From contig NZ_JAMKFE010000016.1 in NCBI RefSeq assembly GCF_023721835.1, positions 1 through 64,000 on the forward strand: a stretch of DNA of 64,000 bases, in the 5' to 3' direction. How positions within the stretch are numbered: the first letter of the stretch is position 1; the number at the start of each line of letters is the position of its first letter. The notes beneath the pieces were generated by a model, which worked only from the letters and a program-made list of their open reading frames with translations, had not been told where the DNA came from and did not search any database. Origin of the DNA: Caldimonas mangrovi (lineage in GTDB: Bacteria > Pseudomonadota > Gammaproteobacteria > Burkholderiales > Burkholderiaceae_C). Shown piece by piece: positions 1 to 8,721 of the stretch. Both the position numbers and the translations under genes were made by a program.

Positions 1-125
1 CCTGTCAAGCACTCAGCTCTTTTTTCTTCGCCTCCCGCTTTCGGCACCCGCCTCTTTTCGAAACCAGCACCGCGTTCAGCGAAGACAGTGACTGTAGCAC
101 AGAAAAAAAGAAAGGCGCAAGCAGG

Positions 126-1901
126 TCAGTGGATTTGGCCTGCATCGCCGGCCAGCTTGCGGAAACTAGCCTGGGGGTCGTCGCTGCCGAGCGTCTGGGC
201 GACATGCAGTGCGAGCTTGGACGTGTCGGAGCGAAGGATGCGCTGCTTGACGGACGCGATCTGTGACGGATGCATCGAGAAACTGCGCAGGCCCATCGCC
301 AGCAGCAGCGGCGTGAACGCGGGGTCACCGGCCATCTCGCCGCAGACACTGACGCCCTTGCTGGCACCGCGTGCTTCGGCGATCGTGCCGGCGATAAGCC
401 GCAGCACCGCCGGGTGCCACGGATCGTAGAGATATGACACGCTCTCGTCAGCACGGTCGATCGCCAGCGTGTACTGGATCAGATCGTTGGTGCCGACCGA
501 AACGAAATCGAAGTAGCGCAAGAACAAGGGGATCATCAGTGCGGCAGCCGGCACTTCGATCATTGCGCCCACTTCCACGTCGAGGAACGGCGTACCGGCA
601 TCGCGCAACTGCTGCTTGGCGCGCGCGATGATTTCGAAGGTCTGGCGGATCTCGCCGGCATGAGCGAGCATTGGAATCAGCAGGCGCACCTTTCCGAACA
701 CGCTGGCGCGCAGGATCGCACGCAGCTGCATGCGGAACATGCTGGGCTCCGACAGGCTCCACCGGATGGCGCGCAGCCCGAGCGCTGGATTGAGCGTGTG
801 TTCGTGGCGCAGTTCGCTCAGTGACAGTCGCTCGAGCGACTTGTCGGCGCCTATGTCCACCGTGCGGATCGTCACCGGCAGCCCTTGCATCGCCTGCACG
901 GCAGCCCGGTAAGCCTCGAACTGCTCGTCCTCCCCCGGCAGCTCGCCTTCCCGGTTCATGAACAGGAACTCGCTGCGGAACAATCCGACGCCGACGGCTC
1001 CCGCTTGAAGTGCCGCGGGCGCATCTTGCGGCAACTCGATGTTGGCGAGCAGCTCGACTTGCTCGCCATCCAGCGTGATGGCCGGTGTATGCCGCAGGCG
1101 CGCCAGACGTTCGCGTTCTAGCTCGCTTTGCCGCTGGCGGAAACGGTACTCCTCCAGCACGATCGGCGACGGGTCGACGATCACCACACCCGCGTCGCCA
1201 TCGATGATGACCCAGTCATCCTGGCGGATCAGCCGACTTGCTTCACGCGCGCCGACGATGGCCGGAATGTCCATGCTGCGAGCAACGATCGCGGTGTGCG
1301 AGGTCTTGCCGCCCACGTCGGTGACGAAGCCCTTGAACACGCTCTGCTTGAACTGGAGCATGTCCGCTGGAGCAATGTCGTTGGCGATCAGCACCAGCGG
1401 TTCCTCGCCTCCCCAATCCTCCACGACCTTCCCGGCAGCAGGTGCAAGCGCAGAACTTTCGCCGCGCGCGAGTGCGCGCAACAGACGCTCGACCACCTGC
1501 TCCACGTCCGCCTTGCGCTCGCGCAGGTAGTCGTCGTCCATCTCGTCGAACTGGCGCGCCAGCACTTCGAGCTGCGCGGACAGCGCCCACTCGGCGTTGT
1601 AGTGGCGCTCCCGGATCCATTGCTTGGTGGCGCCGGTCAGCGATTCGTCATGCAGCAGCATCAGGTGCACGTCGAGCAGTGCGGACAGTTCTGGCGGAGC
1701 ATCGTCAGGCATCTCGCGCTTGAGAGTCGAAAGCTCGTCGGCCACCGTGTTGCGCGCCTGGCGCACACGGCCGATCTCGGCCTCGATCTGGTCGGCATTG
1801 ATGAAATAGTGGGCGACATCGACGCGGCTGGATGCGACCAGGACCGCCTTGCCAATGGCGACCCCGCGCGCGACGGGCAGACCGAAAACCTGGAGTGTCA
1901 T
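126..1901 (-). CDS. ptsI: Phosphoenolpyruvate-protein phosphotransferase (PTS enzyme I)
   Basis: Cytoplasmic enzyme I, which takes phosphate from phosphoenolpyruvate and passes it to HPr. The 591-residue length is close to the family norm (about 575-590). The phosphohistidine loop GGKTSHTAIVARS is present with the active His at residue 202. The C-terminal TIM-barrel half has the PEP-binding segment SVCGEMAGDP. The start at 1901 gives the family N-terminus (QVFGLPVARGVAIGKA), although I see no good ribosome-binding site before it. No HPr gene lies directly upstream; the neighbour is a divergent gene 155 bp away. In Burkholderiales this system usually has a regulatory rather than a sugar-import role, which is family knowledge. 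The 125 bp beyond its stop contain no gene I can recognise. Confidence 0.96.
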   Translation of the reverse strand: MTLQVFGLPVARGVAIGKAVLVASSRVDVAHYFINADQIEAEIGRVRQARNTVADELSTLKREMPDDAPPELSALLDVHLMLLHDESLTGATKQWIRERHYNAEWALSAQLEVLARQFDEMDDDYLRERKADVEQVVERLLRALARGESSALAPAAGKVVEDWGGEEPLVLIANDIAPADMLQFKQSVFKGFVTDVGGKTSHTAIVARSMDIPAIVGAREASRLIRQDDWVIIDGDAGVVIVDPSPIVLEEYRFRQRQSELERERLARLRHTPAITLDGEQVELLANIELPQDAPAALQAGAVGVGLFRSEFLFMNREGELPGEDEQFEAYRAAVQAMQGLPVTIRTVDIGADKSLERLSLSELRHEHTLNPALGLRAIRWSLSEPSMFRMQLRAILRASVFGKVRLLIPMLAHAGEIRQTFEIIARAKQQLRDAGTPFLDVEVGAMIEVPAAALMIPLFLRYFDFVSVGTNDLIQYTLAIDRADESVSYLYDPWHPAVLRLIAGTIAEARGASKGVSVCGEMAGDPAFTPLLLAMGLRSFSMHPSQIASVKQRILRSDTSKLALHVAQTLGSDDPQASFRKLAGDAGQIH

Positions 1902-2056
1902 GCCGGAATGCTAGCGCGGGTCAGCCCGGAACGGCCTGGGACTTTCGACGTGTTTTCGCTCGCCGGGCCGCTTCCCAGCCGCTTGCACGGGTACCGGCAA
2001 TACCGGAGACTTCGGGCATCAGTTGTATCCGCAGTACCCGCCGGAAGGGGAAGACG

Positions 2057-3292
2057 ATGCAGGGATGGTCTGGCCTGATCGAACAGCGCCTTGCGGCGCT
2101 GCCGTGCAGCGTGGCGCTGGAGTGGCCCGGCGGGCGCGCAGGCACCCCGAACGCCGACGTACGGCTCAAGTTGAACGAGTCGCGCTGGCTGGGTGCACTC
2201 GCGAGCGGGCAGATCGGCGATCTGGCCGACGCCTACGTCAAGGGGCAGGTCGACATCGAAGGCGGCATGCGCCAGGTGATGGCCGTGGCCGCGCGGCTGG
2301 TGGGAGACCCGGTACGAGACGATGCGACTTCGCCGTGGCAACGGTGGGCTGGGCAACTGCACTCGTTGCTGCGGCACAGCAGGGATCGCGACGCGCGTCA
2401 GATCGAGTTTCACTACGACGTCTCGGACGACTTCTATGCGCTCTGGCTTGACCCGCGCCGCGTGTACTCCTGCGCCTACTTCCGCGATGCGGAAATGACG
2501 TTGGCCCAGGCGCAGGAAGCCAAACTCGATCACATCTGCCGCAAGCTGCGTCTGGCACCCGGGCAGCGCTTCCTCGACCTCGGAGCCGGTTGGGGCGGGC
2601 TGCTGCTGTGGGCGGCGGAACACTATGGCGTCGAGGCAATCGGCATCACCCTCTCCAAGAACCAGCATGCACATGTCAACCGCCTGATCGAACAGCGCGG
2701 CCTTGCCGGCAGGGTGCAGATGCATCTGCTCGACTACCGCGACCTGCCAGAAGACCAGCCTTACGACCGCATCGCTTCGATCGGGATGTTCGAACATGTG
2801 GGCCGGGCGAACATGGTCTCGTACTTCGCGAAGATCCGGCAGCTGTTGCGCCCGGGTGGCCTGGTGATGAATCACGGCATCACGGCTGGTGGCCTGCGCA
2901 ACAGCCAGTTGGGAGGTGGCATGGGCGACTTCATCGAGAAATACATCTTCCCGGGGGGCGAGTTGCTGCATGTCGCGCGTGTCACAGAAAGCCTGTCGGA
3001 AGGCGGGCTGGAACTGCTCGACGCCGAAAACCTGCGCCCCCATTACGCCCGCACGCTGTGGGCCTGGTCAGACGGGCTGGAACAACACCTGGACACCGCA
3101 CGCGCGTTGACCAACGAGCGCACGGTCAGGGCGTATCGAATCTACCTGGCGGGGTGTGCGATGAGTTTCGAGCGCGGTTGGATCTCGCTGTTTCAACTGC
3201 TTGCCGCACGGCCGTCGGGACGCGAAGAGGATGGGCTCATGCGGGGCGCACAATCGGACTTTCCATTCAATCGCAGCTATATCTACCGCTGA
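2057..3292 (+). CDS. Cyclopropane-fatty-acyl-phospholipid synthase family methyltransferase
   Basis: SAM-dependent enzyme that methylenates unsaturated acyl chains of membrane phospholipids. The 411-residue protein starts at 2057, behind a GGAAGGGGAA ribosome-binding site. It shows FHYDVSDDFY (about 118-127) and the SAM motif DLGAGWG (174-180). The residues known to hold the active-site bicarbonate in this family are recognisable: Cys139 in YSCAYF, Glu in GMFEHVG, His in NHGI and Tyr in YIFPGG. The family assignment is strong. Whether the product is a cyclopropane or a methylated fatty acid cannot be told from sequence. It is followed after 2 bp by the DUF1840 gene, so the two are probably cotranscribed. 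Confidence 0.93.
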   Translation: MQGWSGLIEQRLAALPCSVALEWPGGRAGTPNADVRLKLNESRWLGALASGQIGDLADAYVKGQVDIEGGMRQVMAVAARLVGDPVRDDATSPWQRWAGQLHSLLRHSRDRDARQIEFHYDVSDDFYALWLDPRRVYSCAYFRDAEMTLAQAQEAKLDHICRKLRLAPGQRFLDLGAGWGGLLLWAAEHYGVEAIGITLSKNQHAHVNRLIEQRGLAGRVQMHLLDYRDLPEDQPYDRIASIGMFEHVGRANMVSYFAKIRQLLRPGGLVMNHGITAGGLRNSQLGGGMGDFIEKYIFPGGELLHVARVTESLSEGGLELLDAENLRPHYARTLWAWSDGLEQHLDTARALTNERTVRAYRIYLAGCAMSFERGWISLFQLLAARPSGREEDGLMRGAQSDFPFNRSYIYR

Positions 3293-3294
3293 AC

Positions 3295-3618
3295 ATGCTC
3301 TACAAGTTCAAGTCGAAGGCGGCCGGTGACGTGATCATGACGGGACCGGCCGGCGACCACATCGTGCAGTTGATCGGCAAGGAGCCCGCGCCGAAGGGCA
3401 TCATCCTGCCCGCCGACATGCCGGCGGCGATCGCCGCGCTGGAGAAGGCGATCCTCGACGAGGAGGCCGAGCGCAAGCGTGCGGAGGAAGAGGCGCAGGC
3501 CGAAGGCCGGACGCTGTCGCCGCGCGAGACGGTCACGCTGCGGCAGCGCGCATGGCCCCTGATCGAGATGATGCGGCGCGCGCATGCAGCGGGCAAGGAC
3601 ATCGTCTGGGGCGTGTGA
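3295..3618 (+). CDS. DUF1840 family protein
   Basis: A 107-residue soluble protein of unknown function, matching the DUF1840 family of Betaproteobacteria (N-terminus MLYKFKSKAAGDVIM, C-terminus AGKDIVWGV). The centre is a highly charged helix rich in Glu, Ala and Arg (about residues 50-75), probably a coiled coil. The ATG lies 2 bp after the upstream methyltransferase stop, so translation is likely coupled. No catalytic motif or membrane segment is visible. Confidence 0.85.
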   Translation: MLYKFKSKAAGDVIMTGPAGDHIVQLIGKEPAPKGIILPADMPAAIAALEKAILDEEAERKRAEEEAQAEGRTLSPRETVTLRQRAWPLIEMMRRAHAAGKDIVWGV

Positions 3619-3649
3619 CCCCACATCCTCTTGCACACTGGAGACGCGG

Positions 3650-4276
3650 ATGAAACTCTCGAGCAACAGCTGGCGCGAAGGCCAGCGCATTCCCGCTCGC
3701 TATGCGGCAGGTCAAACTGACGGCCAGGGCGGCGTGACCTTTTCGGACAACGTGAACCCGCATCTGACTTGGTCGGACGTACCGCAAGGCGCACGGTCCT
3801 TTGCGCTGATCTGCCACGACCCCGACGTGCCGAGTCGCGGCGACGATGTCAACCAGCCGGACCGAGAGGTCCCGGCCGAGTTGCCACGCGTCGACTTCTT
3901 CCATTGGGCGATGGTGGACCTGCCGGCTTCGCTGCGCGAGATCGGCGAAGGCGAGTTCAGTCGCGAATTCACGCCTCGCGGCAAGAGCGGACCGGCGACG
4001 CTGCGCGGCGCACGGCACGGACTGAACGACTACACGGGCTGGTTTGCCGGCAACGACGACCTGGGCGGGCAGTACTTCGGCTACGACGGCCCCTTCCCGC
4101 CGTTCAACGATGCTCGGGAGCATCGTTACATCTTCACGCTGTATGCGCTCGACATCGAGCATTGCCCGGTCGAAGGCTCGTTCACCGGCGCGCAGGTGCG
4201 TGAAGCGATAGCCGGGCATGTGCTGGGCGAGGCGAGCTTTACCGGCACCTACACGCTCAACCGGCGCCTGGCTTGA
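3650..4276 (+). CDS. YbhB/YbcL family PEBP-like protein
   Basis: A phosphatidylethanolamine-binding-protein (Raf kinase inhibitor-like) domain spans essentially all 208 residues. Typical features are the N-terminal SSNSWREGQRIP, the DPDVPSR ligand-pocket segment and the HRYIFTLYALD motif near residue 160. The start at 3650 follows a TGGAGA ribosome-binding site. There is no signal peptide, so it is cytoplasmic. The family binds small anions or phospholipids, and bacterial members are poorly understood. It sits 31 bp after DUF1840 and may be in the same transcript. Confidence 0.88.
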   Translation: MKLSSNSWREGQRIPARYAAGQTDGQGGVTFSDNVNPHLTWSDVPQGARSFALICHDPDVPSRGDDVNQPDREVPAELPRVDFFHWAMVDLPASLREIGEGEFSREFTPRGKSGPATLRGARHGLNDYTGWFAGNDDLGGQYFGYDGPFPPFNDAREHRYIFTLYALDIEHCPVEGSFTGAQVREAIAGHVLGEASFTGTYTLNRRLA

Positions 4277-4345
4277 ACCCTCAGGCGGGCGACGAAAGGC
4301 AGCAGCAGCGACAATGGCAGGCCGTCCCCTGCCTTCTGCCTGCCG

Positions 4346-5017
4346 ATGCCCCACCCCGATGCCACCCGTCTCTTCGTCGTGCGCCATGGCGAAACCGCCT
4401 GGAATGTCGACACGCGCATCCAGGGCCACCTGGACATTCCGCTGAACGACACCGGCCGCTGGCAGGCACAGCGCATGGGGGCGGCATTGGCCGACGAGAC
4501 CATCCATGCGATCTACTCCAGCGATCTGTCGCGTGCGCATGAAACCGCTCTCGCGCTGGGCCAGGCGGTCGGCATTGCAGTGCACACCGACGCCGGCCTG
4601 CGCGAGCGAGGCTTCGGCGATTTCCAAGGGCTGACCTTCAAGGAGATCGAGGCGCGGTGGCCGGACGACGCACTGCGGTGGCGCAAGCGCGACCCCTCTT
4701 TCGGGCCGGCGGGTGGCGAGACGCTGGCCGGCTTCTATGCGCGGGTGGTCGACACCGCCACCACGCTGGCACAGAGGCACCCGGGGCAGACCATCGCGAT
4801 GGTCGCGCACGGCGGCGTGCTGGACTGCCTGTACCGGGCCGCCTCGCGGGTCGACCTGCAGGCGCCGCGCACCTGGCAGCTGGGTAACGCAAGCATCAAT
4901 CGGCTGCTGTTCACCGGGGAGGGTTTCATCCTCGTCGGCTGGTCGGATACCGGGCACCTTGCGACGGACGTGCTGGACGAATCGTCCGATGGCGACCGGA
5001 TCGGCCGCGCCGCCTGA
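4346..5017 (+). CDS. Histidine phosphatase family protein (phosphoglycerate mutase-like)
   Basis: A 223-residue histidine phosphatase. The phosphohistidine motif is VVRHGETAWN at residues 11-20, the proton-donor Glu is in LRERGFGDFQG, and the second catalytic His is in MVAHGGVLD near residue 153. This pattern fits the GpmB/CobC-like group of broad phosphatases more than a glycolytic mutase. No cobalamin gene adjoins it, so I give no specific substrate. The coding region follows the YbhB-like gene by about 70 bp on the same strand. Confidence 0.9.
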   Translation: MPHPDATRLFVVRHGETAWNVDTRIQGHLDIPLNDTGRWQAQRMGAALADETIHAIYSSDLSRAHETALALGQAVGIAVHTDAGLRERGFGDFQGLTFKEIEARWPDDALRWRKRDPSFGPAGGETLAGFYARVVDTATTLAQRHPGQTIAMVAHGGVLDCLYRAASRVDLQAPRTWQLGNASINRLLFTGEGFILVGWSDTGHLATDVLDESSDGDRIGRAA

Positions 5018-5126
5018 GCGCCTCGGCGCCGGCCGCAATCGGTGCAGCCCCTAGGATTCTCCGACTGCAAAAAAGCGAACGATCGTGCAAAACTGAGGGC
5101 CTGCCCGACTCGGAGGACATGCCGTC

Positions 5127-6248
5127 ATGGAAGGCGCCCAAGTCATCGTTCTCGCCACCCCCGTGTTTTTGCTGCTGATCGCGATCGAATACGCGGTCGG
5201 CATCGTGCGCGGGCGCAACACCTACCGGCTGAACGATGCGATGAACAGCATCGGGCTGGGCATCATGAGCCAATTGGCCGGCGTGTTCACGAAGCTGATG
5301 ACGGTGGGCATCTATACCGTCGTCCACCAGCAGGCAGCGCTGTGGCAGTTGCCGGCCGACGCCTGGTGGGTTTGGGGGGGCGCGCTGATCCTGTACGACT
5401 TCTTCTACTACTGGAACCATCGCCTGGGGCACGAGTCGGCGCTGTTCTGGGCCGCGCACGTGGTGCATCACCAGAGCGAGGACTACAACCTCTCGACCGC
5501 ACTGCGCCAGACCAGCACCGGCTGGATCGGCAGCTGGATCTTCTACCTGCCGATGGCCGTGCTGGGCGTGCCGCCGCTGGTGTTCGCGGTGGTCGCGCTG
5601 ATCGACCTGCTGTATCAATATTGGGTGCACACGCAGCAGATCGGCCGGCTCGGCGGGTTCGACCGTGTGTTCTGCTCGCCGAGCAACCACCGCGTGCACC
5701 ATGCGGTGAACGACAAGTACATCGACAAGAACTACGGCGGCATCCTGATCCTGTGGGATCGCCTGTTCGGCACCTTCGAGGAAGAGGACGACCGCGACCC
5801 CTGCGTGTACGGCACACGTGGGCCGCTGCGTAGCTGGAACCCGGTGTGGGCGAACCTGCAGGTCTACTGGGAACTGGCAAAGGACAGCTGGCATGCCGAA
5901 CGCTGGGCTGACAAGCTGCTCGTATGGATCAAGCCGCCCGGCTGGCGGCCCGCCGACGTCGCTGCCCGCTACCCGAAGCCGGCGTTCGACATCGCTCAGG
6001 TGACGCGCTACGACCCCCCGATGAGCCGGGGTGCGCAAGGAGCAGCCGTCGTGCTGTTTGTGCTGCTGCTGGGGGCGACCTCATGGTTCCTGTGGACCGC
6101 GCATACGCTGTCGTTCGGCGCGCTGACCGGCTCGGCACTGGGCATCGTGGCCGGGCTGTGGGCGGTGGGGCTCATCAGCACGGGGGCCTCCGCGCCCGCG
6201 TCTGCTTCTCAGGCGTCGGCCGCAGCCGGCGTGTCGACCGGGCGCTGA
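5127..6248 (+). CDS. Sterol desaturase / fatty acid hydroxylase family membrane protein
   Basis: An integral membrane di-iron hydroxylase of 373 residues. The His clusters that bind the iron pair are HRLGH (about 95), HVVHHQ (about 112) and NHRVHH (about 192). Hydrophobic segments occur at about 5-25, 45-65, 75-95 and 145-170, and two more helices lie at the extreme C-terminus (about 310-355) beyond the catalytic domain. The family hydroxylates or desaturates lipids, and the substrate here is unknown. An Ala/Ser-rich tail follows the last helix. The gene ends 12 bp before the convergent ruvB. Confidence 0.9.
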   Translation: MEGAQVIVLATPVFLLLIAIEYAVGIVRGRNTYRLNDAMNSIGLGIMSQLAGVFTKLMTVGIYTVVHQQAALWQLPADAWWVWGGALILYDFFYYWNHRLGHESALFWAAHVVHHQSEDYNLSTALRQTSTGWIGSWIFYLPMAVLGVPPLVFAVVALIDLLYQYWVHTQQIGRLGGFDRVFCSPSNHRVHHAVNDKYIDKNYGGILILWDRLFGTFEEEDDRDPCVYGTRGPLRSWNPVWANLQVYWELAKDSWHAERWADKLLVWIKPPGWRPADVAARYPKPAFDIAQVTRYDPPMSRGAQGAAVVLFVLLLGATSWFLWTAHTLSFGALTGSALGIVAGLWAVGLISTGASAPASASQASAAAGVSTGR

Positions 6249-6260
6249 GTCGCCCGCACC

Positions 6261-7328
6261 CTATTCCTGGAACAGGTCGCCGGCAGCGTCCATGCGCCCT
6301 GGCGGCGTGACGCCGAGGTGGCGGTAGGCCGCCAGCGTCGCAATGCGCCCGCGCGGTGTGCGCTGCAAATAGCCCTGCTGGATCAGGTAGGGCTCGATCA
6401 CGTCTTCGATGGTGTCGCGCTCCTCGCCGATGGCTGCGGCGAGGTTGTCGAGCCCGACCGGGCCACCGTCGAACTTGTGGATCACTGCGTCGAGCAGCTT
6501 GCGGTCCATCACGTCGAAGCCTTGCGGGTCGACATCCAGCATCGCGAGCGCCTTGTCGGCGATGCCCTTGGTGATCCGGCCGTCGGCCTTGACTTCAGCG
6601 TAATCGCGCACGCGGCGCAGCAGGCGATTCGCGATGCGCGGCGTGCCGCGCGACCGGCGTGCGATTTCGAGCGCGCCGGCGGCGTCGACCGGTGCGCCGA
6701 GCAGCCTGGCAGAGCGCGTGACGATGCGGGACAGCTCGTCAGCGGTATAGAACTCCAGCCGGGCGACGATGCCGAAGCGGTCGCGCAGCGGGTTGGTCAG
6801 CATGCCGGCGCGGGTGGTGGCGCCGACCAGCGTGAAGGGCTGCAGGTCGAGCTTGATCGAGCGCGCGGCCGGCCCCTCACCGATCATGATGTCGATCTGG
6901 TAGTCCTCGAGCGCGGGATAGAGGATTTCCTCGACGACCGGGCTGAGCCGGTGGATCTCGTCGATGAAAAGCACGTCGTTGCGCTCGAGGTTGGTCAGCA
7001 GTGCGGCGAGATCTTTCGGTTTTTCGAGCACCGGGCCGGAGGTCTGGCGCAGGTTGACACCCAGCTCGTGGGCAATGATGTGGCTCAGCGTGGTCTTGCC
7101 GAGGCCGGGCGGGCCGAACAGCAGCACGTGGTCGAGCGCCTCGCCGCGCTTGCGGGCAGCGCCGATGAAGATCTCGAGCTGCTCGCGCGCCTTGGCCTGG
7201 CCGACGTATTCCTGCAGGCCCTTGGGCCGCAGCGCACGCTCGATGGCTTCCTCGTTCGGCGAGCTGGGCGCGGCCGAGACCACGCGCTGGCGTGGCGGCG
7301 GGGTGAAGTCGTCCGTCTGGATGCTCAT
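6261..7328 (-). CDS. ruvB: Holliday junction branch migration DNA helicase RuvB
   Basis: Hexameric AAA+ motor that drives branch migration of Holliday junctions together with RuvA. The protein is 355 residues. Walker A is GPPGLGKT (about 69-76), Walker B is LFIDEIHR, sensor 1 is GATTRAG, and the C-terminal winged helix ends RTPRGR. It lies 7 bp downstream of ruvA on the same strand, the standard ruvAB arrangement. No ruvC is adjacent. Confidence 0.98.
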   Translation of the reverse strand: MSIQTDDFTPPPRQRVVSAAPSSPNEEAIERALRPKGLQEYVGQAKAREQLEIFIGAARKRGEALDHVLLFGPPGLGKTTLSHIIAHELGVNLRQTSGPVLEKPKDLAALLTNLERNDVLFIDEIHRLSPVVEEILYPALEDYQIDIMIGEGPAARSIKLDLQPFTLVGATTRAGMLTNPLRDRFGIVARLEFYTADELSRIVTRSARLLGAPVDAAGALEIARRSRGTPRIANRLLRRVRDYAEVKADGRITKGIADKALAMLDVDPQGFDVMDRKLLDAVIHKFDGGPVGLDNLAAAIGEERDTIEDVIEPYLIQQGYLQRTPRGRIATLAAYRHLGVTPPGRMDAAGDLFQE

Positions 7329-7335
7329 TGCCTGC

Positions 7336-7908
7336 TCACCTGGCGAGCGCCTTCAGCGCCAGCTTGATGCCTTCGCTCACGCCGACCTCAGCCGGCAGCG
7401 CCTTCAACGCAGCTGCCGCCTCCTTGTCGCTGTAGCCCAATGCCACCAAAGCCTGCAGCACGTCGGCATGCGCGTCGCTGACCACCGTCGACGGCTGGGC
7501 GATGTCGGCGCCCAACTTGCCCTTCAATTCCAGCAGCAACCGCTCGGCGGTCTTCTTGCCGATGCCGGGCACCTTCACGAGGCGGCCGGCCTCCTGGAGG
7601 CTGACCGCCTGGGCCAGGTCGCCGACGCTCATGCCCGACAGGATGGCCAGCGCAGTGCGGGGGCCGACGCCGGAGATACGGACCAGCAGGCGGAAGGTCT
7701 CGCGCTCAGCCGGCGTGCCGAAGCCGAACAGGATCTGCGCGTCCTCGCGCACGACGAAGTGAGTGAGCAGCGTGACGCGCTCGCCCAGGTTGGGGAGGTT
7801 GTAGAAGGTGCTCATCGGCACGTCGACTTCATAGCCGACACCGTTGACATCCATCAACACCAGCGGAGGGGCCTTCTCCGCGATCACGCCCGTCAGACGA
7901 CCGATCAT
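7336..7908 (-). CDS. ruvA: Holliday junction branch migration protein RuvA
   Basis: Tetrameric junction-binding subunit of the RuvAB complex, 190 residues. It begins with the usual [14 protein letters not shown]-fold. Two helix-hairpin-helix elements follow ([17 protein letters not shown] and [19 protein letters not shown]), and the small C-terminal domain III contacts RuvB. ruvB follows after 7 bp. There are 27 bp between its start and the stop of the response-regulator gene on the same strand, so read-through from that pair is possible. Confidence 0.98.
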   Translation of the reverse strand: MIGRLTGVIAEKAPPLVLMDVNGVGYEVDVPMSTFYNLPNLGERVTLLTHFVVREDAQILFGFGTPAERETFRLLVRISGVGPRTALAILSGMSVGDLAQAVSLQEAGRLVKVPGIGKKTAERLLLELKGKLGADIAQPSTVVSDAHADVLQALVALGYSDKEAAAALKALPAEVGVSEGIKLALKALAR

Positions 7909-7935
7909 CGGGCGATTATCGGGGCGCGCGGCCCG

Positions 7936-8601
7936 TCAACGAGGCGATTTGCGGAACAGGCCGAGACGTTGTGCCTCGAGCGCGGCTTCCGCACGGGAAG
8001 AAACGTTGAGCTTGCGATAAATCTGTTTGACGTAGTCGGCGATCGTGTGACGCGACAGACCGAGCTGGACGCCGATCTCGGGCAGCGTGAAGCCCTTGGC
8101 GACACGCAGCAGCACCTCGTTCTCGCGCTCGGTGAGCGAAACGGTCGGCAGCAGCGGTTGGGCCTCAGCCGGCTGAGTACGGGCCTGTGACGCGAAATAC
8201 GCGATCACGCGGCGGGCGATCGACGGCGACAGCGGCGGCTCGCCCTGCGTGATGCGCTGCAATTGCTCGGCCAGTTGGTCCTTGGCCTGCTCTTTCAGCA
8301 GGTAGCCGAAGGCGCCCGCCTGCAGCGCGGGAAACAGGTGATCATCGTCGTCGTGGATGGTGACGACCACCGACTGCGCATCCGGCTGGGACTCGCGCAG
8401 CGCCGCCACCACCTCGACACCGGAGCCGTCGGGCAGACCGAGATCGATCAACGCCAGGTCGAACCGCAAGGCGGTGATCTGCTCCAGGGCATCGTGGACA
8501 CGCGCGCTTTCCGAGACACGAGCTGCAGGAAAGACCTGCATCACCAAGGTCTTGAGCCACTGGCGGATTTCAGGAAGGTCTTCGAGCAGAAGGATGTGCA
8601 T
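7936..8601 (-). CDS. NarL/LuxR-family response regulator
   Basis: A two-domain transcription regulator of 221 residues. The receiver domain (1-120) has the acidic pocket LLLEDLPE, the phospho-acceptor Asp in LALIDLGLPDGSG (about residue 53) and a Lys in LLKEQA. The LuxR-type helix-turn-helix is at about 150-210 (LTERENEVLLRVAKG, LSRHTIADYVKQIYRKL). It is encoded 120 bp downstream of a histidine kinase of the matching HisKA_3 class, so the two should form a pair. The signal and targets are unknown. Confidence 0.93.
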   Translation of the reverse strand: MHILLLEDLPEIRQWLKTLVMQVFPAARVSESARVHDALEQITALRFDLALIDLGLPDGSGVEVVAALRESQPDAQSVVVTIHDDDDHLFPALQAGAFGYLLKEQAKDQLAEQLQRITQGEPPLSPSIARRVIAYFASQARTQPAEAQPLLPTVSLTERENEVLLRVAKGFTLPEIGVQLGLSRHTIADYVKQIYRKLNVSSRAEAALEAQRLGLFRKSPR

Positions 8602-8721
8602 CGTCAGCGCGGGCTTGAATGCCCGCTCCCGCAGGGAGGAACAGGTGACGTCGATGGTACCAGTGTGAAACGGCGCGCCCCATCGTCCCGATGGGGGAAA
8701 GGGACTCCCGGGTACCCGGCT

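Noticed and set aside
1128-2078. Long open frame on the plus strand opposite ptsI
   Set aside because: It is a shadow of the high-GC ptsI gene: the translated product is low in hydrophobic order, has no recognisable domain, and lies wholly opposite conserved coding sequence. The same applies to the other long antisense frames (for example 8263-10071, 9581-11737, 26175-29255).
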